Notes: a model not told the origin generated them from the sequence alone. DNA of 64,000 nucleotides from Kappaphycus alvarezii (GCA_002205965.3 NADL03000026.1:496001-560000), one strand, 5' to 3'. Positions 38,070 to 49,729 are shown, counted from the stretch's first letter. Translations and numbers: made by a program.

Positions 38070-40270
38070 GTTCCTGTGCTTTGGCGCGATATTTCGCTTT
38101 CGCTCTAGCACGTTTCACCCTGACAGAGAAAGCGAGCTCAGATCCGTCCACATCTTCACAATTTTCCTTGGGATCGTATCAAGCCATTTACGGAGAGCAT
38201 TCGCCCCGTCTTGACGAGAAGTAATGAAAGGATGCCTCAATAGTTCCCTTGCCTTCGGTCTCGCTTTGGGGTCGACATCTGTACACTTGCGAATAAAGTC
38301 TAGGAGGTCTGTCGATACTCATTCTCCACCAGTGAGGATGGATTTGATTGTGCCGCATTCAAATAATCAAAGTAGCTCTGAGGCTTCTCGAACGGATACT
38401 TGCCCAAAGCGCATTCCAGAACTGATATTCCGAGACCCCAAATATCGCTTGCGTACGTATATTCGCTTCCATGTAAGCGCTCAGGTGACATGTACGCTAG
38501 CGTTCCAACAAATGTGTCGGTGACCGAGGATCCCTCCTTGAGATCCCTCGCCAGCCCAAAGTCACTCAGCTTTGCCCTACAGAGTTTTCTGGAGAGTAGA
38601 ATGTTGCCCGTCTTCACATCTCGGTGCAATATATGATTGTCATGCAAAAGCCGAGCCCACGCAGGCAGTGCTCCGCAATTTTGCAAAGGACAGCCTCCGG
38701 AATCATTCCACGCTCTCGCACAATCTCTGCAAGATCCCCACGGTCCATGTACTCAAGGGTTACATGTACAGCTCCTTCCCCATCGTAGAAGGCACCAAAA
38801 GAACGAACGAGGAAACGGCTTTGATGATTAAACAGTGTTTGGAGTTCCTTCTTGAGTTGGTTTCTTTTCTCTTCATCGTAGACATTGATTTCTTTAACGG
38901 CAATCTTTCGGCCAGTGGGCTCGTGGCTGGCCAGGTACACGCGACCTTGTGCTCCTCTTCCAATTGTTGAACTACCCTCATTAGTTTTCGACTTGAACGT
39001 AAAGCTCTTGCGAAATTCGTCCAATGACTTGACAATGATCAGATTGTTGCTTGAAGTAGGACACCTTCCACCGCAAGTCCATCAGAGGTCTTCCTCATGA
39101 CGCGCTCTGGTTGCTCTAACAAGCCGTCACTTGAAATGATGAAGCCACCGTCATGAAATGAGCCATCATCACCAAAGACAAAATGATCTTCCTGAACCTC
39201 GGCGTTTCGTGACCTCTCTCTATGCCACCGACGATATTGCCACATCCTTTTCTACTAAGGGTGTTGACGTCACCAGATGATGACTGACTTGCCTCTTCAA
39301 AATAGTACAGGTCGGAATCCTTTTCGCCCATGCGCTTCGATAGCCTACTGCCAACACTGCCAGAGGACCCATCTTTAGCCTGGTCCGTGTCCACATATCA
39401 AACCTTGTGTAAGCTTTCGGTTCAGTGATACTGTCATCAACATCGAGCTGGCAGACGGCTTATTTTCACTTGGCGTCCTTGAACCAATGTTAGAATTCGT
39501 TTCCGAATTCGTCACTGTTGATGTTGATCCTGATCGCAACCCTTTCACACTCCTGTCCTCTACAATCTCCGCAACAATAGGAACTCTTGAAATCCAGTCG
39601 CATGACCAGCAAAGCCTCCCTCTCCATTTGTAGGCGTTCTGAGCGGGGGCGGTCGATTCAGTTGTGTTCGTCTCGTCCTACCTCCGCCACCGCCGCTGGT
39701 TGCGTCGGTGGTGCAGGATTTGACTGACTTCTTGCAAACGCCGGATTCACTGCCTCCCTTGTGCGAGCAGGATACACCGCATCTGCCGATACCCTTGAAT
39801 TCACAGCATCTAGTTCAGCATCGGCGAAATCTACGTGCCATCCCCCGCGGTTCCTCCACATCTGCTTCAATAAACCTGGCGATGAAGTCCTTGACATTCC
39901 TTGTGGCGAGCTCGCCATCGACCTTCCTTACCCCTCGCCGGATTCCGCGGCGGAAGCGTCGTCGGTGAAACCGACTTTGCAGGCGTCCAGCGCGGCGGGA
40001 TGGCGGTTTCATGCGGATGATCCCGACGGTGACAATGGCCTCCGTGCCCCACTCGTTGGGAAAGCGGTCTAATCACTGGCCTCCAGGCGTGAGGGGCTTT
40101 TCCGTGATATATTGAGAACTTGTTGCACAGGTTGGTTCGGCAGCATGTGGCGTGTGGGAGGTGAAGGTCCAGATCTCGGCGGCAGGGTCGGCTTTTGCCT
40201 GGGTGACGACCTTTGCCCCGTAATTCCCGTGGCTTGTCCGACAGGGGCTGAACTGAGCGTTTATGCAAAG
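38070..40270 (-). CDS. MAP kinase kinase (STE7-type), frame-broken
   Basis: Reading down the minus strand, a complete kinase core appears. It has the glycine loop IGRGAQGRVYLASH (38955), IAVKEINVYDEE (38890), GAFYDGEGAVHVTLEYMDRG (38775), HRDVKTGNILL (38610), LSDFGLARDL (38560), FVGTLAYMSPERL (38500), DIWGLGISVLECALGKYPFE (38425) and a C-lobe end DFIRKCTDVDPKARPKAREL (38270). The activation loop SSVTDTFVGT has the S/T spacing of plant-type MAP2Ks, so it should be phosphorylated there by a MAP3K and in turn activate a MAPK. Frame changes lie near 38645 (one base short in a T run), 38307 and 39060. Upstream pieces (SFHDGGFIISSDGLLEQPER, RPPPLRTPTNGEGGFAGHAT) extend the gene to at least 39.9 kb as a mostly disordered N-terminus. 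Stop near 38070-38120, depending on frame. Confidence 0.75.
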
Positions 40271-41508
40271 GTGTGGAGGATGTCGAAGAGGACGTCGATG
40301 CTGACGACGTCGTGGAGGTGACGACGTGATAACGGTTGGGGGAACCTTGCTATTTCGCGATGCCGATGCCTTTGGTTGCTTCGCAGTCGGCCATGTAGCA
40401 ACATGAGTGCTCTTGATGGACGTCTTTTGAGATGTTCTAATGTGTTTGGGGGCGGAACCAATAGGCTGTGGGGGGATGTCGGGTTACGAGGCAGACGACG
40501 GCGAGGACGGAGTTCATCAGGAGGCCCGGGATGTTCTGACCAGAGTGGATTCGTCGTTGATGAGACTGATTGGCTCATGATCAAAGTCATGAGGGTGCAG
40601 CTGAGCATCTACGACGAGGCTGTGTCTGCGACGTTCCGAGGTTGGGTGTGGAGCCGCGTTTCTCTTGAGCATAGTTTGAGAAAGACAAATCCTTATCCTT
40701 ATCCTTGTCCCGACGGATAAACTGCCTCGAGATTGGACTTGATGCGGTTATTGCCACGGTAAGGTTGATGATGTCGCCTATTAGATTGGGGCTCATTGGT
40801 GGGAATGAAATGAGTCGCAGTGGAATTAGGTTGACGGTGAGCGAAATGAGAGTGGTGTGCGGCGCGGTGAGGGGCAAACAACTTGGAGAGACTTGGAGGC
40901 CCATCTACGATAGGATCGCGGGGTATGGGATGTGGGTTATCGACGGAGGGACGTTGAGCCTTTCCAAAAGGATGGTGGCGAGAGGTATGGGCCGGGGAAG
41001 GCTGTGCTGAGACAAGCGAGGAGGCTTGGCGAGTGAAATCACGAAAGCGAGTAGTGGTAGCAGGTTCTCGGGGACGTTGTGAGCCTTCCATGTTGCTTTT
41101 GACGCGAGCGGTGGTGCGCAGTTTCCAAGGGGAACGTTTGTTGGGACGAGCGGATTGGGGTTCGTGGACCGGTTGAAGGTGATCAAAGGATGAGAGGGAA
41201 CGGTCCCAATCGGATTCATGATCAAAGTGATGGTCATCGGAGAAGGAGGGATGTTGGGATAACGGGAGTGAGGAGTTTGGGTTCGACGATATGGGCCTGT
41301 CTCGAGATTTGGGATGGGGCTTATCACGGTCCCTGTCCTTGGGTGCATTGCGACGACGACGAGGGGTGTGATGGTTTGGAGAGCGAGGGGAAGGAGAGGG
41401 GGAGGTTGGTTGAGAAGGATGAGAGGAACGCGAAGAGTTGGGGTCGTGAGGGGTCCGGGAGGCCCTGTGTGAGAAAAAGGTACCGGTGAAGAAGTTGGTG
41501 AGACCCAT
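40261..41508 (-). CDS. Disordered Ser/Pro/His/Arg-rich protein, possibly the N-terminus of the MAP2K
   Basis: From ATG at 41508 (MGLTNFFTGTFFSHRASRTP) a single frame runs about 270 codons to 40699 and is rich in Ser, Pro, His, Arg and Asp, with stretches such as DRDRDKPHPKSRDRP and HHFDHESDWDRSLSSF. Coding character continues in shifted frames: DKDKDLSFSNYAQEKRGSTP near 40650, HPHDFDHEPISLINDESTLV near 40580 and HSLLVPPPNTLEHLKRRPSR near 40440. No fold or family is recognised. Since the same strand continues into the kinase without a clear end, one gene of about 3.4 kb (41508 to about 38070) is possible. Two genes are equally possible. The ORF stays open 5' of 41508 to about 42040, but that part is low-complexity and probably not coding. 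Confidence 0.45.
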
Positions 41509-41940
41509 ACTCAAGTAATGAGATGAATGGAAAAATGAGGTGGGTCGGTGGTACGTGAAAGGAAGGGGAAGGGGAGAGAGGTTAGGAGGGAAAATAAGGA
41601 AACGAGTTTTAGGGACGAGAATTACAGGATGAAGAAATATGTGGTAGGAGCGCTGATTTTGTGTTGGGTTGTTGCAGACAGGGGGATTGGAGTGTTGGTG
41701 GAAAAGGACTTGGAAGGAGATGATGGGGACGGTAGGTGGGTGGGTGGATATAGATGGATAGGTATGAGAGGGATTAATATTTGTGAGGCGGTAGGGATTG
41801 GGGAGCAGAGATGAATGAAATTTGTGTTTGGAAGGAGGGAAGAGAGTTGGGCAAGTGGAAACGGGGCGGGATGATGATGGGGAGTGAAGTGTAGAATACG
41901 ATAGGTTGAAAACGAATGGGGGTTGAGGGGGGTCGCGGTA

Positions 41941-42000
41941 AGTGGGGGGGGGTGGGGAGGGGGGTTGGGAGTGGGGTAATGATGGGCGCGGGGACAGTGG
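41941..42000 (+). other. G-run stretch with quadruplex potential
   Basis: Runs of 8, 4, 6, 3 and 4 G follow each other within about 40 bases on the plus strand, enough to form a G-quadruplex. It lies about 430 bases upstream of the proposed minus-strand start at 41508, on the non-template side of the divergent nitrilase gene. Confidence 0.7.
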
Positions 42001-42049
42001 CTCCAAACAAACCATGTGCAAAATTGTAAGAATCAAGGTCACTGTGACC

Positions 42050-42152
42050 TACTGTACTGTACCAGAGACAACACACTCCCCTGTACTGCTAACCTTACTG
42101 TACTTACTGTACATAACAGTACAGTACAGTATACTGTACAGTACTGTAGTAC
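42050..42152. repeat. TACAG/CTGTA pentamer cluster with palindromes
   Basis: About nine CTGTA or TACAG units lie within 100 bases, including the perfect 14-base palindrome TACAGTATACTGTA at 42124-42137 inside a longer imperfect one (about 42117-42148). The cluster sits between the divergent gene starts at 41508 (-) and 43101 (+). The arms could fold into a long hairpin. Confidence 0.75.
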
Positions 42153-42604
42153 ATTTTGCACTTGTTTACAATCCATTGTAAGAAGACTTCTGAAAAGGAC
42201 GACTTGGAGCGACTTTGTCATTGCTACAATGGTATGACACGCGCCGCAACCTTTTTTTTTTTCATTTTTTTATTTCAATTTTAATTGTAAAAAAAAGGAA
42301 AACAATATGCAGTCGCTGGCCCATTAAATTAGCTGGGTACAGTAAACTAGGTTGGCACCAGCGTGACGTGTTCCCCACCTTTGCGCACTGCAAATGACTA
42401 TGGCCCCCTTTCCCGTCGCCAACATCAATAACCCGCCTTTGCCCGACGCCCATTGCCCCAGTCATACTCCCAGCCCTCTATTTTCACGCTAAATTGTTTA
42501 CAGCCGCCAATGCATTACCAACACTTGTCAGCACAGCTACACCACACAAATGATTGTTGTGAGTCAACAACGAAAGGTGCCTCAATGAATCATTGTAGAT
42601 ACCT

Positions 42605-42915
42605 TACTGTTACTGTGTACTGTACTGTACGGTACACTCAACAATCCCCCCTCCACTGCAGAAACAAACGCCATTTTGTTAATATCCACAACCTTTCTTG
42701 CATCCACCATCTCAACCGTTGGGCATTGCATTACTGTAAGTACAGTTCCATCCATCACGCGCGAAACATGCAAAGAAAAACAATGTATTGCACGAGACAG
42801 TGCAGGAAATCACCCGCGCTCCTATTTTCCTCAACGTTTCTCAACTTTGTCTACTTAACAGTACAGTACGTACCGGATCCATTCACATATCCTACAGTGA
42901 ACAATACAATACAGT
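42605..42915. repeat. Further pentamer sites upstream of the nitrilase
   Basis: CTGTGTACTGTACTGTACGG lies at 42614-42633, ACTGTAAGTACAGT at 42732-42745, AACAGTACAGTACGTAC at 42857-42873, and looser CTACAGTG and ATACAGTG sites at 42892-42915. They are spread through the 500 bases before ATG 43101. Confidence 0.65.
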
Positions 42916-43100
42916 GCATCTGCCCACCCGTTCCTCATAATCTGTCAATGCATCGTTCTCATTTTGCCAACAAACGGAGACAGAATAACTGTTTTTCTAC
43001 TATTTCGACTTGACCACTGTCAAATCAACGTCCGCCACTGCCCAACTTTCCGCACCCAAGCGAAACTTTGCAACAGAAACCGCACGAAACGCAACCGAAA

Positions 43101-43976
43101 ATGCCAGCCCCTCTACTCGCTGTCGCACAACTCACCTCGACACCCGACACGCAAAGAACCTCAATCAAATATCCACCCTCATATCACTCGCCGCTCGCGA
43201 CTCAGTCACACTTCTCTGCCTTCCAGAGTCCTTTGACTTTATATCCCCTCCGCACATCTCCCCTACCCTTTCCCACCCAATAACCTCCCCGATCATCGCC
43301 ACCTACCACAGACTCTCAGCCCACCACAACATTCATCTTTCCCTCGGCGGCTTCCACGAACCCATCCCTCACTTCCCCCCACACACTTTCTACAACACCC
43401 ATCTCCTTCTCTCTCCCACTCACCCCCACACCCCTCGCCATCTACCGCAAGCTCCATCTCTTCGACGTCACCCTCCCCTCAGGTCAATCACTCTCGAATC
43501 CTCAAACACCTGCCCCGGCTCTCACCTCACCCTCGCTCCCGACACCCCTTCGGTCCCATCGGCCTCTCCACCTGTTACGACCTCCGATTCCCCGCCCTTT
43601 ACGAAGCACTACGTCATTCAGGTGCAAACCTCCTTCTCATTCCCTCCGCTTTCTTCCCTCACACAGGTGCCGCACACTGGCATACTCTTGTTCGAGCACG
43701 CGCTATCGAAACACAATGTTACGTCGCTGCGGCTGCCCAGGTCGCTTTACATCCTGGTACCAGTCGACGTAGCTACGGTCATTCACTTATTGTAGACCCA
43801 TTTGGTCAAGTATACAGGATGCTGGTAGTAAGCAAAGTAATGTTTATGTCACGGCTCCGGTCGATTCAAAACGCATTCAAAGCGTACGCGAGAATATGCC
43901 CGTCTTGCAACACCGTAGATCGGACGTCTTGGGGCGTGTCGTTGATGTTCCGATGGACCAGTCGGGGTCGAAGTAG
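43101..43976 (+). CDS. Nitrilase-superfamily amidase (Nit1-like), frame-broken
   Basis: ATG 43101 opens [17 protein letters not shown], the usual start of Nit1-type carbon-nitrogen hydrolases. After a frame change, CLPESFDFI gives the catalytic Glu (about 43225), and [16 protein letters not shown] and [10 protein letters not shown] follow. [15 protein letters not shown] gives the Lys (about 43445). [20 protein letters not shown] gives the Cys (about 43575), followed by [35 protein letters not shown] and the C-terminal [19 protein letters not shown] is at 43974-43976. The family removes the amide from deaminated glutathione or similar small amides, probably as metabolite repair. There are at least four indel frame changes, yet the whole Glu-Lys-Cys triad and the family blocks are kept and I see no nonsense substitution. 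Length (about 290 residues) is normal for the family. Confidence 0.8.
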
Positions 43977-43979
43977 CGC

Positions 43980-45500
43980 TGCATTTGAGCGAAATATCTC
44001 GTGTCCTCAGAGACGGAATGTCTGTCTTCCGCATCTGCTCCTGTCAAAAGCTGGCCACGGAGGCAACGCAGTTTCCCGGCGGTATAAAGACGCGGGTTGG
44101 CTTTGGGGAATGAATGAATGTTGCGCAAGGTCGCTTGGTTTTGGTGCATTACAGGCGATATTGGTTGCTAAATTGGGAATTGTGCGTTGGGAAACGGCTG
44201 GTCGGCAGAGTTTCGTTGACAAACAGCAGGGAGGGACTATTGCAGAGGTGACACTCGAGATCTATTCTCGTGATTTGTACAGGGGACAAGTCCTACCGAG
44301 GAAAGGGTAGAAAGAGAGAAGCAGATGCTGAGGAAGAGTGTTGTGATGTTGCGACCAAGGGGTTGGTAAATGGTTCTCAAAAAGCTATGAATGCACCAAT
44401 CAAGCTCATGAACGGGCTGGATTTTTGGAAGAGTTGGCATTTGGTGTGTGAACCTCTAACTGCCCCACCTGAATTTAAGCGGCAGGATACCGTCAAGTAC
44501 TTGAAATTTTATATTTATTTAACCCTTGTGTCTTCTGCGATACACGACCGGACTGCACTTCAAACTTCGAGCTAAATGGTTGAGTCATACCAGCCGCATG
44601 CAGTGGACGTGAAAGGACAGCCTGGCCCGACGAGGACCAAATGACCGTGCTAGGACGCTAATGGATGCGTCGGCGGTCACAATGTCCGTCGTGTGGAAGC
44701 GGCGGGTGATGCGGGGGATCTTCAAAGAGGCGGATGCTGGCAGGGAGGGTGCGCCGAGCAAGAAGGGAGCGGAAATAGTCGTCTCCTAGCTACTTACACT
44801 GCTGCTATAATTATAAAGCACCCCCAAAATAAAGGTTCCTCATTAATGCACGTATATTTTAAAAAGTTTGCCGGATAAGAATTCGGCATATTCTGAAAGG
44901 GCAAAAAAGGAGCATGTTTTGCATCTTGCAGTTTAGCCACCCCATTCAAACCTAATTGTTTCTGGAGAGAGAATCTTATACTCTTTACTTATCTTGAGTG
45001 TACATTTAGGTTTGTTACAGTGGGGTATTCAAGGCTTTGCATGTTGCATATGCATATGTCTGTGGTAAAGGGTAAATGTGGGGTGATTTAATATTTGAAA
45101 AATATGGTCGGTTGTGGCCCGGAATATCCTACAGGGTGCCGAGTAATGCCTGTGGTAAAGTAATTCGCCGACTTTTACATTGACTTTTACATTTCGTGCC
45201 ACTGTAATGTAAAGTATAAAAACTCGTATATTGGGACAACTGTAATTACAAAGCACTTGATCTCAGCAAAGCAGGACTGTCAAGGGGTTTGTGGCCACTT
45301 AATTCAAGTCTTGGTGATGTTCGTTCCTCGAGAAAGTTCTAGTCTAAGAGGTATTTATTGAGCATCGGACACTGTCTCCAGGAGTAAAACACCCAAACCT
45401 TTTCCTTTGCTGAGCATCGAATAGAGTACTGAATCAACAAAAGAATGAGGTGTTTGACTTTAGAATTTTTCACGCACTTAACTAGCTCTTCCACTGAACT
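43980..45500. other. Spacer after the gene island
   Basis: No gene recognised. A plus-strand open frame at 44270-44575 and a coding-like stretch DRARTLMDASAVTMSVVWKR near 44645-44705 could be remnants. Sequence at 45017 begins CAGTGGGGTATTC after TA, which resembles a Tc1/mariner terminus for the transposase fragment further right. 45070-45115 resembles 58630-58675 (listed as a finding). Confidence 0.35.
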
Positions 45501-45522
45501 AAAAAGGAGAAGATCGGGTGTT

Positions 45523-45800
45523 TTAATGATTGAAAAATAGGTTAGCCTGAACTAAACTTTCTCGCATTTGAGTATACCTTTCGTACAATATGTTCCTAGA
45601 TATTTTGTAAGGATTTAGGTCCGGAAACCTCGGGGGCCAGTATATTACGCGGATTCCATTATCCAAGAACCAGTTCCTTGCATGATGGCTCAAATGGATT
45701 TCTGCAGAATATTGGTGGTGTATCCAGTCTAATGAAAAAACGGTCATTGCAAATAGAAATAAATGCCCCTACAATACATTTAGATTAGTCCTTGTCGTTT
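45523..45800 (-). mobile_element. Tc1/mariner transposase fragment, copy 1
   Basis: The minus-strand frame has EIHLSHHARNWFLDNGIRVI followed by WPPRFPDLNPYKI. This matches the end of the Tc1/mariner DDE domain, where the family shows H-x-S/A...WF...GI.V..WP..SPDLNPIE. The Asp of PDLNP is in place and the final Glu of PIE is not (Tyr-Lys). The upstream part continues in other frames with a DRFFIRLDTPP-like piece. Only the C-terminal third is visible, so the enzyme is dead. Confidence 0.75.
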
Positions 45801-45829
45801 TTTTCATTCAAGAAAACCAAATCTGTTTT

Positions 45830-48800
45830 AACATGCACAAAAATATACCCTCAAAACACTGTAACAAAACTACCCCGCTGACTCTTACTAATAAGCATCT
45901 TAATTTTACATTATCCATTCAAATACGCCTTAAAGAAGCTATCAGAGCCCTTCAATCAAAGTTCCTTTTATCACTGAACAATATTTTATTCAATTTATAT
46001 TTATTACAAATAGCACGATATTTTGCCAATTTCACTCGTGTTTTGCGTTTTTGACCTAAATACGGTTATTTAGGGGTTTAGGAAAGTCTTAGTGAAAACT
46101 GTGAACCAAAAACGCCCGTATTTGCGACGTAAACACAGGAAGAAGACAAGATTTTTTGTAAGGCACGGAAATTTCACATACCTTTCCTGTCCACTCGGAA
46201 GAGACTTTGCCCGTAGTTCTATCTATTTTATGGTAAAAGACATATTATGAGCTTTTTATGCTCTCCTCAAGGGTTTGAGAAAGTTTCAGACCGCATTAGG
46301 CTCTGTTTATTATTTTTTGCAATTTCAATGTTTTGTTCTTAGTATTTCGGGCGTAACACTGAGATTTTTCCCTCGATAATCTCAATTTCTGTTTCAAGCA
46401 GCTTTAGCATTCCTAGGAGTTAATTCGGTTCGAGCACCTTGTAGTAGAATGGAAAAACTTTTCGAGTGCGGAGAAATACTTACTACATTCCCTGTCTTAG
46501 AAGAGCTTTATACTTAGAGGTTCCCCCATGATATCTTTTTTATACTTTTGACAGGACTGTTGCACAAACTTCAAAGCTGCTCCATTATATACTCTTTCAT
46601 ATTGTTATGAATTCTTTTCTGGCACTTATGTGTTAAAATTATACGTAAATTAATGGGGAACCTGCATTTTTAGTAAGTGACCTATAATTTAAGGCAGTAT
46701 TGTTCTATTTATGTTGCCTTGATTCCTATTAATTTCAAATATTTGATGTGTTGTACTGAAAAAAATTTGCAGTACTTTCTAACTTTAGTGTGTAAACCTC
46801 ATCTGATTTAAAGAGATGGTTTATTCTGATTTCAAAATTAATTCTTTAATACTGTAAATATGTTTCTTTTAGGTGCCATTTATAGTCATTTAGACGATTT
46901 TATATGCATTTATATCTATAATAGCCTCCGCATTCCACATTTCACCTTTCCTGATTGTCAGTTTAACGATGCCGGTTGCAAAACTTCTCAGTAATAGTCG
47001 CTAGGACCATCAATAGAAAAATACGCCTGGCCTCGAAGCCAGTAGTTACCATGTAAGCTAGTACAAACTGCGGTATCTATTGCATACAAAAAAACTCGCG
47101 GTCAAGGGCATCAAACCAAAAACAACCATCAAATCCTATTTTACCTAGTTCCTCCTAGCATGAAATATTCACAAAAAAGCCTTTCAGCCATTTTCACGGG
47201 TATTCAAAATAATGAGTTTTCAAATTAAAAACTTTTCTCGAAATAATTTTTCACTGCTGGACCATGAAAATTATTTTTTTTATTTAAATGGCTACTAAAT
47301 TCTTGAAACTTTTCGTCGAAAAGCGGTAAGAAAACTTTTTATTCAATTTAGAACATAATTTGGTGGCCGAGAAAGTTTAGTATAGCTATGAAATGATAAC
47401 GTAATCAATATATCAAAATATAGCATCTGGAAAGGGATCAAACCCTAGATTTAAAGGATTTTTTGATTCCCAGACTCTGAACTTCAAATTCAGTATTGAA
47501 ATTATTTAATCTTTTCAAACTACTTAATACAGTCTAATTTTGAAACAACAAAGTATCTTAACATTCTTTTCGCATGTGCTAGGAGTCTAGCAATTTTCAG
47601 TCGGAAATAGACAACAAATATGAATATAAATCTACAAAAGAAAGATTAATCAGAACGTGAAAGATGTCATTCAGTATCATAAAAAGATTTTTTTCTTCTT
47701 AAAGTCTACTCATATTCATATTTCAAAACTGCCAACTGTTCTTCACCGTATTTTGTCAGTTGGGATCGATATTCTTCACAAAAGGACCGAAAATTAACCC
47801 CACCGCCACATTCCTAGTCAGCAGGGGGGAATTTTCATCCAGCCTCATGAATCAGATAATCAACCAAATGACTTATTGAAGTTCTTAAGGATCATAACTT
47901 AGTGGTTCTCAAAAAAAGCACTTGATCGCTCCTTCAATTCATGTTTTCGGGGAAAGAAAACAATTGAACTACATATTTTACCATGCGTGAACAAAATGCA
48001 TGAAAAATAGGAAGCCATGATTGAAGTTACTTACCTTGAGCGCAGAGGACAGAATCAATATTTTAAAGGTCCTTTCAATCTGTCAAAATGTGGAAACTTG
48101 TGGGAAATATTTAGATTTTAAATACTTTTTAAAATTCTTACTAATTTGTAGAAACCATGAATCAAGTTTCTGAAAGAATTGAAATATATAAATTTTGAAA
48201 TCAGGAAGCAAGATACAGAATTTTCAGAAGAAAACAGTTTTTTTAGAGATCTTGAAACAATAAGGAAAACGACAGCAAGTGATTTAGTTTAAATGACCAC
48301 TTTTTCGAAGTTTTATTTTTTGGTGCTCTAATCTCCTGTAATTTTAACATTTTTATACCCTTAAAAGAAACATTTCAACAGTTTTATACGATTTAAATTG
48401 GATATGTGCGATCGCTTTTTCAAGTTGTCCCTACAATATTCTTGATAACCGTTTGTTTGGATGATTTTGTTTTAATCGTTAAGAAACGAACGCGATTCAT
48501 CGTTCCGAGTCAAACCGGACCGAACAGAATGTTAAACTCTTTTAATGCAAGTTCGAAACCAAATTGTTGTACCAAGTTTGAATTCGGAGCGTAGAAGTTA
48601 AAATCTGGCATGAACAATGCGATAAAATAATGAATTTCTTTGCTTGGAACAAGAAAGCGCAATATCAGAAATAAAACCTTTCTGGTCATTTGGTCCAGCA
48701 GCTTGACAAATTTCTTGAAGTGAAACTTTCCTTTACCTCTCTGCCTACATATTACCAGTTGAAAAAATAGTCGATGTGCATAATAGTTTACTGTTATTCT

Positions 48801-49190
48801 TCGTTCTTTTCGAACTGTATGGAATACAATTTCCAATCCATAATACTTCACAAACTCACTGGCAAGACTATTGCATTTAATAATATTATCGACTATGGCT
48901 CAGCTATCCTTTTAAGACTTCAAGGAGAAGCCCGCACGAACACCAAGAATTTATGTAACCTAAATCAAACTATTCCTGCAATTATGTTCAAATCAACTAT
49001 TTTGTAAAGCTTACTGTGGGGGCCATTTTTTCTATACTTACTTAGTAAAATTTTATTGAAGAATTTTTGGGATCGTGCTTATTACATGTGTATTATGGAT
49101 TCTATATGTCTTATACACGTAATATCGCTAGATATTTAGAATATCTAAATTAAAATTATTTTGCAAGTCTTTGTTGGCACTTTTGCTTTG
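45830..49190. other. AT-rich gene-free block
   Basis: About 3.4 kb of AT-rich DNA with no recognisable coding. The 113-codon minus-strand frame at 48510-48851 has no motif I know. No RNA gene is supported. Confidence 0.55.
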
Positions 49191-49329
49191 TTTTGTGTAG
49201 GAAAACTTCCTTAACCTCCTTCAGTATCATCTTGTAGTTTTCATGTCTACTACTCGATGTATATACTGTAAGCGGTACAATGGCATTAGATTATTATGAA
49301 AGGACTCATCACTTTAGTTAGTCAAGTAA

Positions 49330-49720
49330 TTCCAACCAATTTTTTCTTGATACCTCAAAATACGATACTAAGCTCTCCATAGCGCTCCGCACACATTCTC
49401 AATAGGGTCCAATTTAAGATTCTTGGCCGATATTACAAACCTGCAACACTTTTAAACTGAAACCATTCCTTGATAACGTTGGCGCAATATACGCTATCAT
49501 TTTTTTGCTCTAATATGAAAGAAATTGCTATGTTTTTTTCTGAAAATGATACTAAAACGTTCTCTACCCTTGATGTACACTTTAGGGAGAAAATGTTCAA
49601 TAAAAAGTTCTACTTAGGTCAAACATTATTCAGGAAAAGCACTCTTGGTCATCACAGAGTCACTATCTCCTTTGGTTCGCACAAATTACTTTTTTCTCTT
49701 TGCAAATCATTCCATTAGTA
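49330..49720 (-). mobile_element. Tc1/mariner transposase fragment, copy 2
   Basis: Read on the minus strand, FILEQKNDSVYCANVIKEWF near 49480 corresponds to the second catalytic block of Tc1 transposases (FQQDN...H.....WF). After a frame change, SAKNLKLDPIENVCGALWRA near 49400 corresponds to SPDLNPIENVWGAL. The Asp of the first block appears shifted (K-N-D) and there are stops. It shows little resemblance to copy 1 outside the family motifs, so a different subfamily is likely. Confidence 0.7.
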
Positions 49721-49729
49721 TTTCAACCG

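Noticed and set aside
38645-38650. Frame change in the MAP2K explained as a short intron
   Set aside because: Only one base is out of register within a T run, too short for an intron, and no splice-site pattern is seen.
39761-40072. Open plus-strand frame of 103 codons opposite the MAP2K N-terminal part
   Set aside because: It lies antisense to the kinase gene in GC-rich, low-complexity DNA where opposite frames stay open by composition, and it has no motif.
41509-42042. Extension of the disordered minus-strand ORF to 42042
   Set aside because: The frame is open, but the sequence is Pro/Ser/His repeats over the G-run stretch, and a better start exists at 41508.
47425-47450. T-loop-like sequence on the minus strand (GGGTTTGATCCC) suggesting a tRNA
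   Set aside because: No matching acceptor stem, D arm or anticodon arm could be folded around it.
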